Shown: positions 12,175 to 20,580, counted from the stretch's first letter. The stretch: DNA of 64,000 nucleotides from Dietzia aerolata (GCF_014144865.1 NZ_JAALDM010000222.1:1-64000), one strand, 5' to 3'. Notes: generated from the sequence alone by a model not told the origin. Translations and numbers: made by a program.

Positions 12175-12876
12175 TTAGGGGCAGTGGACGGTGAAGTTCC
12201 ATTCAGTGCCTGGTTCGTTGGCCACGACTTCGACCTGAACCGCGGTGGAGGCCCCCGGCGGTACGTGGATGTCCACCCACTTGTCACCGTGGGTGCTCCG
12301 ATAGTGATCGGCGAAGATTTCCCGTCCCTCGTAGCGGACGGTGATGGTGTCCGGAATGCGGTATGTCTCATACCGCAAACGGAAGAAAGTGGGCCCGGGT
12401 CGTCCTAGCTCGATTCGACGATGAACCCCGCCATATCCGCCAGCGTCACTGGTCTCATTGCAGTGCTCGAGGGGCGCACCAATCGCATTGAACTGACGCC
12501 AGACATCCTCGATGGTGGCCTCGCCCGCGATTGCGCGAAGACACGTCTGAACGAAATCGTGCATACCCCCCGGGATGCCTGCGATCACCGCGAACGCTCC
12601 GTTGTCCAGTCCACTGGACATCGCGTCGACCATCTGCGTCGCTGTCATGTCGCCCTCGGCCACCCCCGAGAGGCTTCCGAGTAGAGCGGCGATGTTGCCT
12701 AGATTGCCGTCCCCTCCCTGCAGTTCAACGCTCGTGTCGAGCAGCGTCATGCTCGTATCGAGTGAAATACCTTCTTCGTCCTGAGCCTGTGCCGGAGCAC
12801 CGACCATGGTGAGCGCCAGGGCGGACGCCGCGCCGACCGCGATGGTCCTTGCTGCGATGATCTTCATCTTCTTCAT
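12175..12876 (-). CDS. Secreted protein of unknown function
   Basis: Not recognised as a named family. The 233-aa product begins with a classical signal peptide (MKKMKII, hydrophobic core to about residue 26, likely cleavage after AQA near 31). The middle third is helical and contains two cysteines. The C-terminal 80 residues look like a beta-sandwich: IPDTITVRYEGREIFA, then VPPGASTAVQVEVVAN and a terminal EWNFTVHCP. Strands of this type (IPD..VRY.G..., VPPG.ST.V.V) occur in several extracellular bacterial proteins. GAGGT lies before the ATG. The gene stands alone, divergent from the aldo/keto reductase. Confidence 0.75.
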   Translation of the reverse strand: MKKMKIIAARTIAVGAASALALTMVGAPAQAQDEEGISLDTSMTLLDTSVELQGGDGNLGNIAALLGSLSGVAEGDMTATQMVDAMSSGLDNGAFAVIAGIPGGMHDFVQTCLRAIAGEATIEDVWRQFNAIGAPLEHCNETSDAGGYGGVHRRIELGRPGPTFFRLRYETYRIPDTITVRYEGREIFADHYRSTHGDKWVDIHVPPGASTAVQVEVVANEPGTEWNFTVHCP

Positions 12877-12991
12877 GTTGAGTGACCTCGTTCCCCTCTA
12901 CGGACTAGTCGGCCGAAACAATTGTTCACATTCGATCGTATGAAGACAGTGTGGGAATCCGCTGTCGCCCGAACGCATGATTTGGTCCGAG

Positions 12992-12997
12992 TAGGTT
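12992..12997 (+). promoter_or_regulatory. -10 element of a predicted leaderless promoter for the aldo/keto reductase
   Basis: TAGGTT is followed by GGCCAC and the ATG at 13004. No Shine-Dalgarno is present, so initiation probably occurs at the 5' end of the transcript. Confidence 0.55.
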
Positions 12998-13003
12998 GGC
13001 CAC

Positions 13004-13846
13004 ATGACTTCTCCAGCACCACAGGTTCCAGCTGTCTCCCTGTCCGACGGTCGAGTGATACCGCAGCTCGGATTCGGCACGTTTCGCGTCCCGCCGGAAG
13101 ATGCCGAAAGGGTCGTCTCAGACGCGCTCGAAGCTGGCTACCGCCATCTGGACACCGCGCAGATGTACGGAAACGAAGAAGGCGTGGGCCGAGCCATCGC
13201 CTCGTCAGGTATCCCCGGCGACGAACTCTGGGTGACGACGAAACTCAACAACACGTTTCACGACCGCGATGCCGCACTGGCGGCTACTGAGCGTTCCCTT
13301 GCGGCGCTGGGTGGGCGGATCGACCTCTACCTCGTCCACTGGCCGCTGGCGATGTACGCAGATGTCGCCCGCGTCTGGGCGGTCATGGAAGAAATTCACG
13401 CTGAAATGGAAGTGGGGTCCATCGGAGTGTCGAACTTCACCGCAGCGAATCTCGATCGGCTTGCCGAGGCCGGCGGGCCGACCCCCGTTGTGAACCAGAT
13501 CGAATCGAACCCCTACTTCGTCAACGACGACCTTCGCAGTAACTGCAACGACAAGGGCATCGCCGTCGAGGCATGGAGCCCCCTCGCCCAGGGGAAGGTG
13601 TTCGACGATCCACAATTAATTGCACTGGCGGATCAGATCGGGCGGACGGTGTCACAGGTCGTTCTTCGCTGGACTGTGCAGCGCGGCGACATCGTTTTTC
13701 CCAAGTCGTCCAAACCGGCACGCATGCGCGACAACCTCGAGGTATTCGATTTCGAGTTGACCGACGAACAGATGGCCGCGATCTCTGCTCTGCATGACGG
13801 AACCCGCTCCGGCCCGGATCCGGATCTGTTCGATCGACGCGGGTGA
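13004..13846 (+). CDS. Aldo/keto reductase (2,5-diketo-D-gluconate reductase type)
   Basis: NADPH-dependent carbonyl reductase of 280 aa. The catalytic tetrad of the family is visible: Asp50 and Tyr55 (DTAQMYGNEEGVG), Lys80 (WVTTK) and His112 (LVHWPL). The cofactor-binding end FPKSSKPARMRDNL contains the usual KS..P.R..N pattern. The physiological substrate is not predictable; the family handles methylglyoxal, keto sugars and aldehydes. It is a single-gene unit; the next gene has its own promoter. Confidence 0.9.
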   Translation: MTSPAPQVPAVSLSDGRVIPQLGFGTFRVPPEDAERVVSDALEAGYRHLDTAQMYGNEEGVGRAIASSGIPGDELWVTTKLNNTFHDRDAALAATERSLAALGGRIDLYLVHWPLAMYADVARVWAVMEEIHAEMEVGSIGVSNFTAANLDRLAEAGGPTPVVNQIESNPYFVNDDLRSNCNDKGIAVEAWSPLAQGKVFDDPQLIALADQIGRTVSQVVLRWTVQRGDIVFPKSSKPARMRDNLEVFDFELTDEQMAAISALHDGTRSGPDPDLFDRRG

Positions 13847-13933
13847 ATCCTGCGTCGTGTCTGCGGGACGAAGGTCGACGCCGTCCACGATCACCGTGTC
13901 GCGGCCAGGCAGTCGAGCCGGTGTCTGCCAAGT

Positions 13934-13989
13934 GGACCGGGTCCGGGCGAAATAAGGTGAACGCACGACCTTCCTGGTCCGAGGGGACC
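13934..13989 (+). promoter_or_regulatory. Two inverted repeats with GGTCC/GGACC half-sites before the MFS gene
   Basis: GGACCGGGTCC (13934-13944) is a perfect 11-bp palindrome. GGTCCGAGGGGACC (13976-13989) is a second inverted repeat of the same 5-bp half-site, ending directly at the -10 hexamer TAGAGT. The pair looks like an operator arrangement; the regulator is unknown, and no regulator gene is adjacent. Confidence 0.4.
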
Positions 13990-13995
13990 TAGAGT
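13990..13995 (+). promoter_or_regulatory. -10 element of a predicted leaderless promoter for the MFS-lyase operon
   Basis: TAGAGT, then CTGGCC, then ATG at 14002. It sits immediately after the second inverted repeat. Confidence 0.6.
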
Positions 13996-14001
13996 CTGGC
14001 C

Positions 14002-15375
14002 ATGTCCACCATCGATGCGGCGGATGGGTCCGATCACGCGACACCCGACCGCTCTACGACTGCGCCCGTGTTGGCCTCGTATGCGGCGGGCAGTCTGGGA
14101 ACGGGTGCGTTCGGCACACTCCCGGGCCTGGTGCTCGCCTACTACCTGACCGATTCGATCGGGGTCACCGCAGCGCTCGCGTCGATCCTGGTGCTGGTCC
14201 CCAAGGTGATCGACGTCCTCGCCTATCCGCTCATCGGCGCCCTGTCCGACCGTGCCTCCCATCGCACCGGATACCGAACCGGGTTGATGCTTCTCGGTGC
14301 GCTGGCGCTACCGCTGCTGTTCGTCGCCACTTTCTCTGCGCCCACGGACTGGAGCACCGGCGCAGCCGGAATCTGGGTCATGGGCTTCTTCCTGGCGGCG
14401 TCCCTGGCGTACTCGTGCTTCCAGGTGCCATATCTGGCCCTGCCTGCCGAACTCACCGACAATGCCGATCGCCGTGTGACGCTGCTGGCCTGGAGAGTGG
14501 CCGTATTGGCCGCGGCGATCCTCGTCTCCGGTGGCGGCGGGCCCGCCCTGCGAGACGCTGCGGGTGGCGGAGCCCGCGGCTATGTGGTGATGGCGGTAGG
14601 TGTCGCGGCGCTGATGCTCGTCGGGATGCTGTGGTCCACCTACATTGCCGGGCGTCGAACGATCCTGCGGGCCGATGCCCCGGTCGGGAGTCTTCTCGAC
14701 CAGTATCGCGACGGCATCGACGCACTGCGCGTGACCCGCCCCTTCCGACTGCTGGTGCTGGTTTTCTGTCTCCAGGCGGTGGCGACCGCGGTGATGCTTG
14801 CCGGAGGCCAGTACGTCGCGACCTATGTTCTGAGGAACGAGGCCGCGCTGACCGGTCTGTTCCTGGCGTTGGTCGGCCCGGCACTGGTGGTGATGCCACT
14901 GTGGACCCGGCTGGCGCACACGCAGGGGAAGGTGAGGGCGCTCGCGGCCGCCACCACCCTGTTCACGGTCGCGGCACTGCTGCTGATCCCCGCCGGAGTC
15001 GCGCCCGGGGCGTGGGTGCATATCCCCGTTGCGATGGCGGGCGTCGCCTATGCGGGAATGCAGGCTCTACCGATGTCGATGCTGCCTGACACGACAGACC
15101 TCGACCGGGTTGTCGGGGGACGACGACGAAGTGGCGCGATGAGCGGATTGTGGACGGCCTCGGAGACCGGCGCGATGGCCCTCGGCCCGGTGGTGGTCCT
15201 CGCTCTGTTGGCCATCGGCGGGTTCCGCTCCGGCGGGGTTTCCGACCAGCCCGGCTCGGCGGTATGGGCGATCGTCCTCGCGTTCTCATTGGTGCCGGCG
15301 TTGCTGGCCGGGGCGAGCCTGCTCGTGGTGCGCGGCCTGGGTGCTTCCTATCCCCGATGGACGGAGAGAACATGA
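14002..15375 (+). CDS. MFS / glycoside-pentoside-hexuronide-type transporter
   Basis: A 457-aa polytopic protein with about 12 hydrophobic segments. The loop VLVPKVIDVLAYPLIGALSDR after helix 2 resembles the GPH/MFS_2 signature (D..PLIG.LSD), and a second DTTDLDRVVGGRRRSGAMSG after helix 10 resembles the matching loop in that group. GPH transporters couple cation movement to uptake of sugars or related anions; lysolipid transporters belong to the same superfamily. The stop overlaps the start of the PLP lyase by 4 nt, so the two form an operon and probably handle the same metabolite. Confidence 0.8.
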   Translation: MSTIDAADGSDHATPDRSTTAPVLASYAAGSLGTGAFGTLPGLVLAYYLTDSIGVTAALASILVLVPKVIDVLAYPLIGALSDRASHRTGYRTGLMLLGALALPLLFVATFSAPTDWSTGAAGIWVMGFFLAASLAYSCFQVPYLALPAELTDNADRRVTLLAWRVAVLAAAILVSGGGGPALRDAAGGGARGYVVMAVGVAALMLVGMLWSTYIAGRRTILRADAPVGSLLDQYRDGIDALRVTRPFRLLVLVFCLQAVATAVMLAGGQYVATYVLRNEAALTGLFLALVGPALVVMPLWTRLAHTQGKVRALAAATTLFTVAALLLIPAGVAPGAWVHIPVAMAGVAYAGMQALPMSMLPDTTDLDRVVGGRRRSGAMSGLWTASETGAMALGPVVVLALLAIGGFRSGGVSDQPGSAVWAIVLAFSLVPALLAGASLLVVRGLGASYPRWTERT

Positions 15376-16970
15376 CAGTCGATCCACTGACGACGCGGAT
15401 TCTCGACCGCGGGGAGCACGCCCTGGCGAGGCTCGCGGCGATGCGGGAGGCAGATCCACCCACCACCGGAGGGAGAGTCCTGTCGTACGTGTACGACTCC
15501 GGATTGTCCGAACTCGACCAGCTCGCCATGCGGGCGGCTCGTCTCGCCCACGGTGTGAACGGACTGGACCCGACGGTGTTCGCCTCAGTGGCGCAGATCC
15601 ACGGAGGGATCATCTCCCGGACCCGATCGATCCTCGGTGCCGGTGCCGGTGCCGGTGCCAGCGCTGGAGTTGGGGCCCAAGCCGTGGCCGGTGTCGACGC
15701 CGGAACCGCGGTAGACGGCGACGTATTCGGCAGCGTCACCTCCGGCGGAACGGAGAGCTGCATCCTGGCGTGCCTCGCCGCACGGGAAGTCCGTGGCCGC
15801 TCCCCCGGCGACGGTGGGACGATCGTCGCACCGGTGAGCGCGCATGCCGCGTTCCGCAAAGCCGCGCACCTGCTCGGCCTGCGGTTCGACGGTGTCGAGG
15901 TGGATCCGGTCACAGGTCGGGTGGCCGCAGCCGACCTCCTCGCCGCGGTCGATGAGAACACCGTCCTGGTGGTGTGCTCTGCACCGTCCTACCCGACCGG
16001 GGTGATCGACCCGGTCGCCGAGGTAGCGGCGGGACTCGAGGCGGGGCACGACCCGCGAATCGGCCTGCACGTGGATGCCTGCCTGGGTGGATTGGTACTG
16101 CCCTTCTGGCCGGACACTCCCGCCGGGCCGACGATGCCGGAGTGGGATCTGCGCGTGGCCAGGGTCACCAGCATCTCGGCCGACCTGCACAAGTACGGGT
16201 TCGCGCCCAAGGGGACGTCGGTGCTGCTCTCCCGGGGGCGGACACGACATCGTGCCGCGTGGTTCGCCACCGTCGACTGGCCCGGCTATCCCGTGGTCAA
16301 CCCCACCCTCGCCGGATCCAAACCGCTCGAACCCGCAGCCGCGGCATGGGTGGTACTGGAAGCGCTTGGCGAGGACGGCCAGCGTGAACTCGTCAGCCGA
16401 ACGGCCGGGGCGACCCAGGCACTCGTCGAGGGACTGTCCGCAATCGAAGGAATGACACTCCTGGATCGTGATCCTGGGCCGCTCATCGCGGTGGCGGTGG
16501 ACGAGCACGCCCCTCGTGAACAGCGGGTGCACCCACACCGGTGGGCCGATGCCTGCGGACGACGAGGGATAGCCGTGCAGGCACAACCTGCATACGGTCA
16601 AGCCGGGCGGTCCGCGTTGTCGTCGTCGTCCCATCTGACCGTCACCCCGGTGACACACACCATGGTCGACGAGATCCTCCGCGTCGCGACCGACGCCGCG
16701 GACGAGGTCCGCGGCCTGCCCGCGCCCCGCCCACCGGCCGGGTTCTCCGACGTCCTGGACGCACTGGCCGCCGGGACCCTCACCCCCGACGACATCCTGG
16801 CCCTGCCCGAGGACGACATCCACACCATGGTTACAGGCGTCCTCGGCGGCGACCACGAGCCCGGTGAGGCGACAGGAATGGCGTCACTGATCGCAGCGAT
16901 CGAGGCGTTGCCCGACGCGGTCGGCGCCCGGCTCGTGCGGGCCTACCTCGCGGCCGTCACCGAGGTGTGA
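15372..16970 (+). CDS. PLP-dependent lyase/decarboxylase, sphingosine-1-phosphate lyase-like
   Basis: A 532-aa fold-type I PLP enzyme. The region HVDACLGGLVLPFW (Asp of the PLP pair) followed by VTSISADLHKYGFAPKG, with Lys274 as Schiff base, is the hallmark shared by sphingosine-1-phosphate lyases and group II decarboxylases. The ATG at 15372 overlaps the transporter stop (ATGA); longer upstream reading in this frame runs inside the transporter. Residues near 90-115 are a Gly/Ala tract from a four-copy GGTGCC repeat. The C-terminal 80 residues, past the family core, are not recognised. Likely cleaves or decarboxylates an imported amino-group compound; substrate unproven. Confidence 0.82.
   Translation: MTVDPLTTRILDRGEHALARLAAMREADPPTTGGRVLSYVYDSGLSELDQLAMRAARLAHGVNGLDPTVFASVAQIHGGIISRTRSILGAGAGAGASAGVGAQAVAGVDAGTAVDGDVFGSVTSGGTESCILACLAAREVRGRSPGDGGTIVAPVSAHAAFRKAAHLLGLRFDGVEVDPVTGRVAAADLLAAVDENTVLVVCSAPSYPTGVIDPVAEVAAGLEAGHDPRIGLHVDACLGGLVLPFWPDTPAGPTMPEWDLRVARVTSISADLHKYGFAPKGTSVLLSRGRTRHRAAWFATVDWPGYPVVNPTLAGSKPLEPAAAAWVVLEALGEDGQRELVSRTAGATQALVEGLSAIEGMTLLDRDPGPLIAVAVDEHAPREQRVHPHRWADACGRRGIAVQAQPAYGQAGRSALSSSSHLTVTPVTHTMVDEILRVATDAADEVRGLPAPRPPAGFSDVLDALAAGTLTPDDILALPEDDIHTMVTGVLGGDHEPGEATGMASLIAAIEALPDAVGARLVRAYLAAVTEV
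15636..15659 (+). repeat. GGTGCC x4 microsatellite inside the lyase gene
   Basis: Four perfect tandem copies of GGTGCC encode a Gly-Ala run. Copy-number change would stay in frame and lengthen a surface loop before the GGTESC motif. Confidence 0.85.
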
Positions 16971-16976
16971 CGGCCG
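16951..16976. terminator. Hairpin at the end of the PLP lyase gene
   Basis: CGGCCGTCAC (16951-16960) pairs with GTGACGGCCG (16967-16976), a perfect 10-bp stem with a 6-nt loop; the lyase stop codon is inside the right arm. It lies between convergent genes only 10 nt apart and could stop both. Confidence 0.75.
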
Positions 16977-16980
16977 TGGA

Positions 16981-17700
16981 TCAGCGGAAGCCGATCGCGG
17001 CGAGGACGAGCGAGAGCACGCCGATTACCATCATCACCGCGCTCGCCACCACCCTGGAATCCCACGCCAGAGCGCGGTCGTACAGTGCGGTGACCTTCTG
17101 CGTTGTCGCGGGGAACCTGGACCACACCCACGCCAGGAGCACGAACGGCGCGACCAGCGCCGCGAGGAAGACGGCGTAGAGGACCGCCATGAACACGACA
17201 TCACCACTGGCCGACTCGACGGTCCGGCCGGTGAGATAGGCGATCGGCAGTGTCGTGAAACCCACGACCGTCGACGTGGCACCCAGGACGTACAGCCCGG
17301 TCCGCGACTTGGACTCCCCCGCCTCGTCGCCGTCCGCCGGGGCTGGCTCGGGACCGGCCGGCGCCCGCGGAGCCGAGCGTGACCACACCGCGAACGCCCC
17401 GGCCACCACCAGCAGAACGATGCCCACCACCAGATCGATGATCCGGTCCTCGACCACGGCGTCAGCGCGATGCTGCACCCGCGCGACCAGATTCGCCGGA
17501 TTGAACCCGTGCACGACGACCACCAACACAGTCGCCCCGGTCATCATCCCGGCCGACAACGCGGTGAGCCTGGACGTGACGTTCACGCCCCGCGCAAGGG
17601 TGTCGGCCGTGGAACCGTAGAGCACCGGATTCATCCCCAGGGCCAACCCCAGGCCGATCAGGGTGGGTAGGGCGGCGAACACCGCGACCACACTCGTCAT
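16981..17700 (-). CDS. Integral membrane protein, possibly SAP/GAP (lipid-addressing) family
   Basis: A 239-aa protein with six hydrophobic segments and a charged central loop (RSAPRAPAGPEPAPADGDEAGESKSR). The overall plan (three helices, charged loop, three helices, GLALGMNPVLYG at the start) resembles the LysE-like SAP/GAP family, which in mycobacteria helps move glycolipids across the membrane. This is a pattern match without a diagnostic motif. GAGGAGG lies about 9 nt before the ATG at 17700. Divergent from the ATP-grasp gene, with which it shares a 98-bp promoter region. Confidence 0.65.
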   Translation of the reverse strand: MTSVVAVFAALPTLIGLGLALGMNPVLYGSTADTLARGVNVTSRLTALSAGMMTGATVLVVVVHGFNPANLVARVQHRADAVVEDRIIDLVVGIVLLVVAGAFAVWSRSAPRAPAGPEPAPADGDEAGESKSRTGLYVLGATSTVVGFTTLPIAYLTGRTVESASGDVVFMAVLYAVFLAALVAPFVLLAWVWSRFPATTQKVTALYDRALAWDSRVVASAVMMVIGVLSLVLAAIGFR

Positions 17701-17735
17701 CTGTAGTGGCCTCCTCGGGGGTGGAGTGTCTCAAG

Positions 17736-17753
17736 GTGTGGGTCAGACCACAC
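17736..17753 (+). promoter_or_regulatory. Inverted repeat in the promoter of the ATP-grasp gene
   Basis: GTGTGG-GTCAGA-CCACAC is a 6-6-6 inverted repeat ending 9 nt before the TAGCAT hexamer at 17763. It also contains a nested GGTCAGACC. It could bind a dimeric regulator controlling both divergent genes. Confidence 0.35.
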
Positions 17754-17762
17754 GTGCACGGT

Positions 17763-17768
17763 TAGCAT
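17763..17768 (+). promoter_or_regulatory. -10 element for the ATP-grasp-hydrolase operon
   Basis: TAGCAT would place the start near 17775 and leave a short leader containing the GAGAGGAC ribosome binding site before the GTG at 17799. Confidence 0.5.
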
Positions 17769-17798
17769 GTGCTTATCACCCCCCTCGAGAGGACGGTA

Positions 17799-19010
17799 GT
17801 GCGCGTACTCGTCACCAGTTCCAGGAACACCTTCGCCCTGGACATCATTCGCAAGCTCGGGAGTCTCGGACACACGGTCGTGGCCGCGGACACTTACGCG
17901 GGCTCGTCCGGCAATCACTCCAAGTACCTGGCCGGTCACGCGGTCACCGCCTCACCACGCTACGACACCGATCAGTTCATCGCGGACGTGAACACGATCA
18001 TCGCGAAGTACGACATCGACCTCATCATCCCCACCTTCGAGGAAGCCTTCTACCTTTCGGCGCGACGGGCCGACCTGCCCGACACCGTCACGCTGTTCGC
18101 CGGTCCGTTCGCGAAGCTGGCGCAACTGCACGACAAGGCGAGCTTCCAGCGTCTGGTGGAGAAGGCCGGTGTTCCGATCCCCGAGACGATCGTCGCCACC
18201 GACGAGGAATCGCTGCGCGCCGCGATCGACAAGTACCCCAGGTACTTCGCGCGGGCCGCGTTCTCGCGCGGAGGAGTCGCACTGCTGACCAATACCGGAC
18301 CCCTGGCCGGGAAGATGGCGGTCGAGGACTGCCATCCCACCGAGGACCAACCCTGGTTGGTCCAGCCTTTCGTCGATGGCCCGATGGTCTGCACCTACAG
18401 CACCGTCGTCAACGGCAGAGTGACCTCGCAGTGCACCTACTGTGCACCCGAACAGTGGGCGCACAGCACCGGTATCGCCTTCCTAGCCGTGGACAGCACC
18501 GACACCCTCGACTACACCCAGCGCATCATCGACGCCTTGGACCCCACCTTCACCGGGCAGCTCTCGTTCGACTTCGTGGACAACGACGGTCAGCTGTATG
18601 CGATCGAGTGCAACCCGCGTCCCACCAACGGTGTGATCCTGCTCGAGGCGGAACAGCTCGAGCAGGCCTTGACCGGGGCCAATGCCGAGCCGTTCGTGGT
18701 GGAGCCCGGCGTCGAGAGACAGATCAGCGTCGCGGTCCTCGCCGATGCCTTTGCCGAGCCGCTCAAGCACCTGCCCACCACTCTCCATGACCTGACACAC
18801 GTGAAGAACGTCGGGTCCGGCTGGCACGACTCCTTCGCGATGATGTGGAGCCCGGCGACCCTGGTCCACGGGGCCAAACTCAGTCGCGGCAAGCACGTGG
18901 CGATCCTCGAAGCACTCGGCGATGACATCGTGTGGAACGGCGAGCCGATCAATGGGATGACCGCTGAGGATGCCGCCGTACTCGAGGATGTCCACGAACA
19001 GAGGATCTGA
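17799..19010 (+). CDS. ATP-grasp family ligase, specificity unknown
   Basis: A 403-aa protein with an N-terminal Rossmann-like pre-ATP-grasp domain (MRVLVTSSRNTFALDIIRKL, about 1-110) and an ATP-grasp domain in which DFVDNDGQLYAIECNPRPTN carries the metal-binding acidic and Asn residues (E..PR..N). ATP-grasp enzymes join a carboxylate to an amine or thiol through an acyl-phosphate. The start is the GTG at 17799 behind GAGAGGAC; an in-frame GTG at 17769 has no ribosome binding site. The hydrolase gene follows 14 nt after the stop, so ligase and hydrolase likely act on one pathway. Product unknown. Confidence 0.8.
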   Translation: MRVLVTSSRNTFALDIIRKLGSLGHTVVAADTYAGSSGNHSKYLAGHAVTASPRYDTDQFIADVNTIIAKYDIDLIIPTFEEAFYLSARRADLPDTVTLFAGPFAKLAQLHDKASFQRLVEKAGVPIPETIVATDEESLRAAIDKYPRYFARAAFSRGGVALLTNTGPLAGKMAVEDCHPTEDQPWLVQPFVDGPMVCTYSTVVNGRVTSQCTYCAPEQWAHSTGIAFLAVDSTDTLDYTQRIIDALDPTFTGQLSFDFVDNDGQLYAIECNPRPTNGVILLEAEQLEQALTGANAEPFVVEPGVERQISVAVLADAFAEPLKHLPTTLHDLTHVKNVGSGWHDSFAMMWSPATLVHGAKLSRGKHVAILEALGDDIVWNGEPINGMTAEDAAVLEDVHEQRI

Positions 19011-19024
19011 CGATCGGGCCGGGA

Positions 19025-20197
19025 GTGAACCGACTCCGCCGCCCCTCCGGCGGGGATTGCCCCGAGTTCGATCTGACCTACGTCCGCACAGGTCCACGGA
19101 CCAGTTCTCCACCGCTCGTCGTGATCCCCGGCGGGCCGGGCCTCGCATCGGTCGTGCCCTACATCGGCTTCCGTCGACGGGCCGCCCGGCTCGGTCATGA
19201 CGTGATCATGATCGAGCACCGCGGGGTGGGTAGGTCACGGACCGACATCCACAGCCGTGACCTGCCGCCGTCCGCGATGTGGATCAGCGAGGTCGTGGAC
19301 GATATCGCGGCCGTGCTCGACCACGAATCGGTGGAGACCGCCCTTTTCGTCGGGTCGTCCTACGGCAGCTACCTAGCCGCCACCTTCGGGGCCCGACATT
19401 CCGGGCGGGTGGCCGGGATGCTGCTGGACTCGGCACTGCAGTCGGCCGAGGACGGGGACCTCGAACGTCACGCCGTGCGCTCTTTGTTCTGGGAGGCGGA
19501 CACAGCACTCGCCGCCGACGTCAGACAGCTCTACCGGGACGGCGTGGACGAGCGGATCCTCCTCGACGTGGTGCGCGCAGCCTATGAACTCGGGGGCGCT
19601 GAACTCACAGCTCCCCTGGTGCGGGCCCGGGTAGGCGGCCGCGGAACGCTGGCCTGGCGACTGATGGAGGCATACGCGACCCGGGGCGAATCGCTCATGT
19701 CGGTGCCGGGGGTCTACGAGTTCGAACTCGCCGGCGTGATCGGCTTCCGTGAACTCGGATACGGCGGCCGGCCCGACGGGCTCCCCCTGGACCCCGCACT
19801 CACCTACGCCCCCCTTGCGCGGCGCTTCCCCAATTTCGTCGCCGAGCCCACGGATCTGCACCGCGCTGCGGCGAAATTCGACTGGCCCATGGTGCTACTC
19901 AGCGGGAGCAGAGATCTACGCACACCGCCCGCGATCGCCGAGCGGGTCGCAGCGGCTGCCCCCGATGCAACTCTCGTGCGCATCACCAACGGGCACAGCG
20001 CGCTGGAGTCGCACCCGGAAGCGCTTCTCGTGGCCGCGTCCGCGCTGGCGTCCGGAAGCCACGACCTCCTTCCCAGCAGAGAGAATGACCTAGACCGACT
20101 CCCGCGCCGAGGCCTTGCCGCGCGCGTCCCCGACCACCTCGCAGCACTGGTGCGACTGGGACAGATCAGCCCGGGTCGCCTCCCACCGAACTGGTAA
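19025..20197 (+). CDS. Alpha/beta hydrolase, proline iminopeptidase-like
   Basis: A 390-aa alpha/beta hydrolase. Visible are the oxyanion region VVIPGGPGLAS, IEHRGVGRS, the nucleophile elbow GSSYGSY (Ser112), an acidic residue after strand 7 (SGSRDLRTPP) and the histidine in NGHSALESH. The HGGPG-like motif and IEHRGVGRS resemble proline iminopeptidases and related peptidases, but the first His of that motif is replaced (IPGGPG). The start is the GTG at 19025 with GGGA close upstream. No signal peptide, so cytoplasmic. The pairing with the ATP-grasp ligase suggests it trims or hydrolyses the ligase product. Confidence 0.8.
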   Translation: MNRLRRPSGGDCPEFDLTYVRTGPRTSSPPLVVIPGGPGLASVVPYIGFRRRAARLGHDVIMIEHRGVGRSRTDIHSRDLPPSAMWISEVVDDIAAVLDHESVETALFVGSSYGSYLAATFGARHSGRVAGMLLDSALQSAEDGDLERHAVRSLFWEADTALAADVRQLYRDGVDERILLDVVRAAYELGGAELTAPLVRARVGGRGTLAWRLMEAYATRGESLMSVPGVYEFELAGVIGFRELGYGGRPDGLPLDPALTYAPLARRFPNFVAEPTDLHRAAAKFDWPMVLLSGSRDLRTPPAIAERVAAAAPDATLVRITNGHSALESHPEALLVAASALASGSHDLLPSRENDLDRLPRRGLAARVPDHLAALVRLGQISPGRLPPNW

Positions 20198-20211
20198 GAG
20201 GTGACCCGGGC
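20169..20211. terminator. Hairpin spanning the hydrolase stop codon
   Basis: GCCCGGGTCGCCTC (20169-20182) pairs with GAGGTGACCCGGGC (20198-20211) over 14 bp with one mismatch. It lies between convergent genes and starts inside the hydrolase coding end. Confidence 0.6.
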
Positions 20212-20232
20212 CGAAACCAGGTATGGGGTGGG

Positions 20233-20580
20233 TCAGACGAAGACCGCGATGATGACGTTGACGATCGCCAGCAGCCCCGCCGCCAGAGCCAGGTTTCCGG
20301 TGGTGCCGGGCGCCTTCGACTCCTTCTTGGTGCCGACGATCGCGAGAACCAGGATGATGATCGCGATCACCAGCTTGATGCCGATCTTCATGTGGTTCAC
20401 CTCGCCGTCGTTCATCTCCTGGAGTCCGACGAGGAGAAGTCCGGTGACCACCTGGAGGATGGAGCCGTGAAGGATGGCCTTGTTTACCGCGGGCGCCTTG
20501 ACGGTGGCGATCCAACCGCCGATGATCCCGGCGAGACCGATGAAGTGCAGGACGAGGACGATCTTGATGGCGATATCCAT
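20233..20580 (-). CDS. Small four-helix membrane protein
   Basis: A 115-aa hydrophobic protein with four predicted membrane segments (about 6-26, 36-54, 65-83, 95-114) and a short charged loop GTKKESKAPGTTGN. Not recognised as a named family; comparable small proteins are common in actinomycetes. The ATG at 20580 lacks a clear Shine-Dalgarno, and an out-of-frame ATG lies 9 nt upstream. Transcribed away from the ABC-F gene region on the same strand, with 165 bp between them. Confidence 0.7.
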   Translation of the reverse strand: MDIAIKIVLVLHFIGLAGIIGGWIATVKAPAVNKAILHGSILQVVTGLLLVGLQEMNDGEVNHMKIGIKLVIAIIILVLAIVGTKKESKAPGTTGNLALAAGLLAIVNVIIAVFV

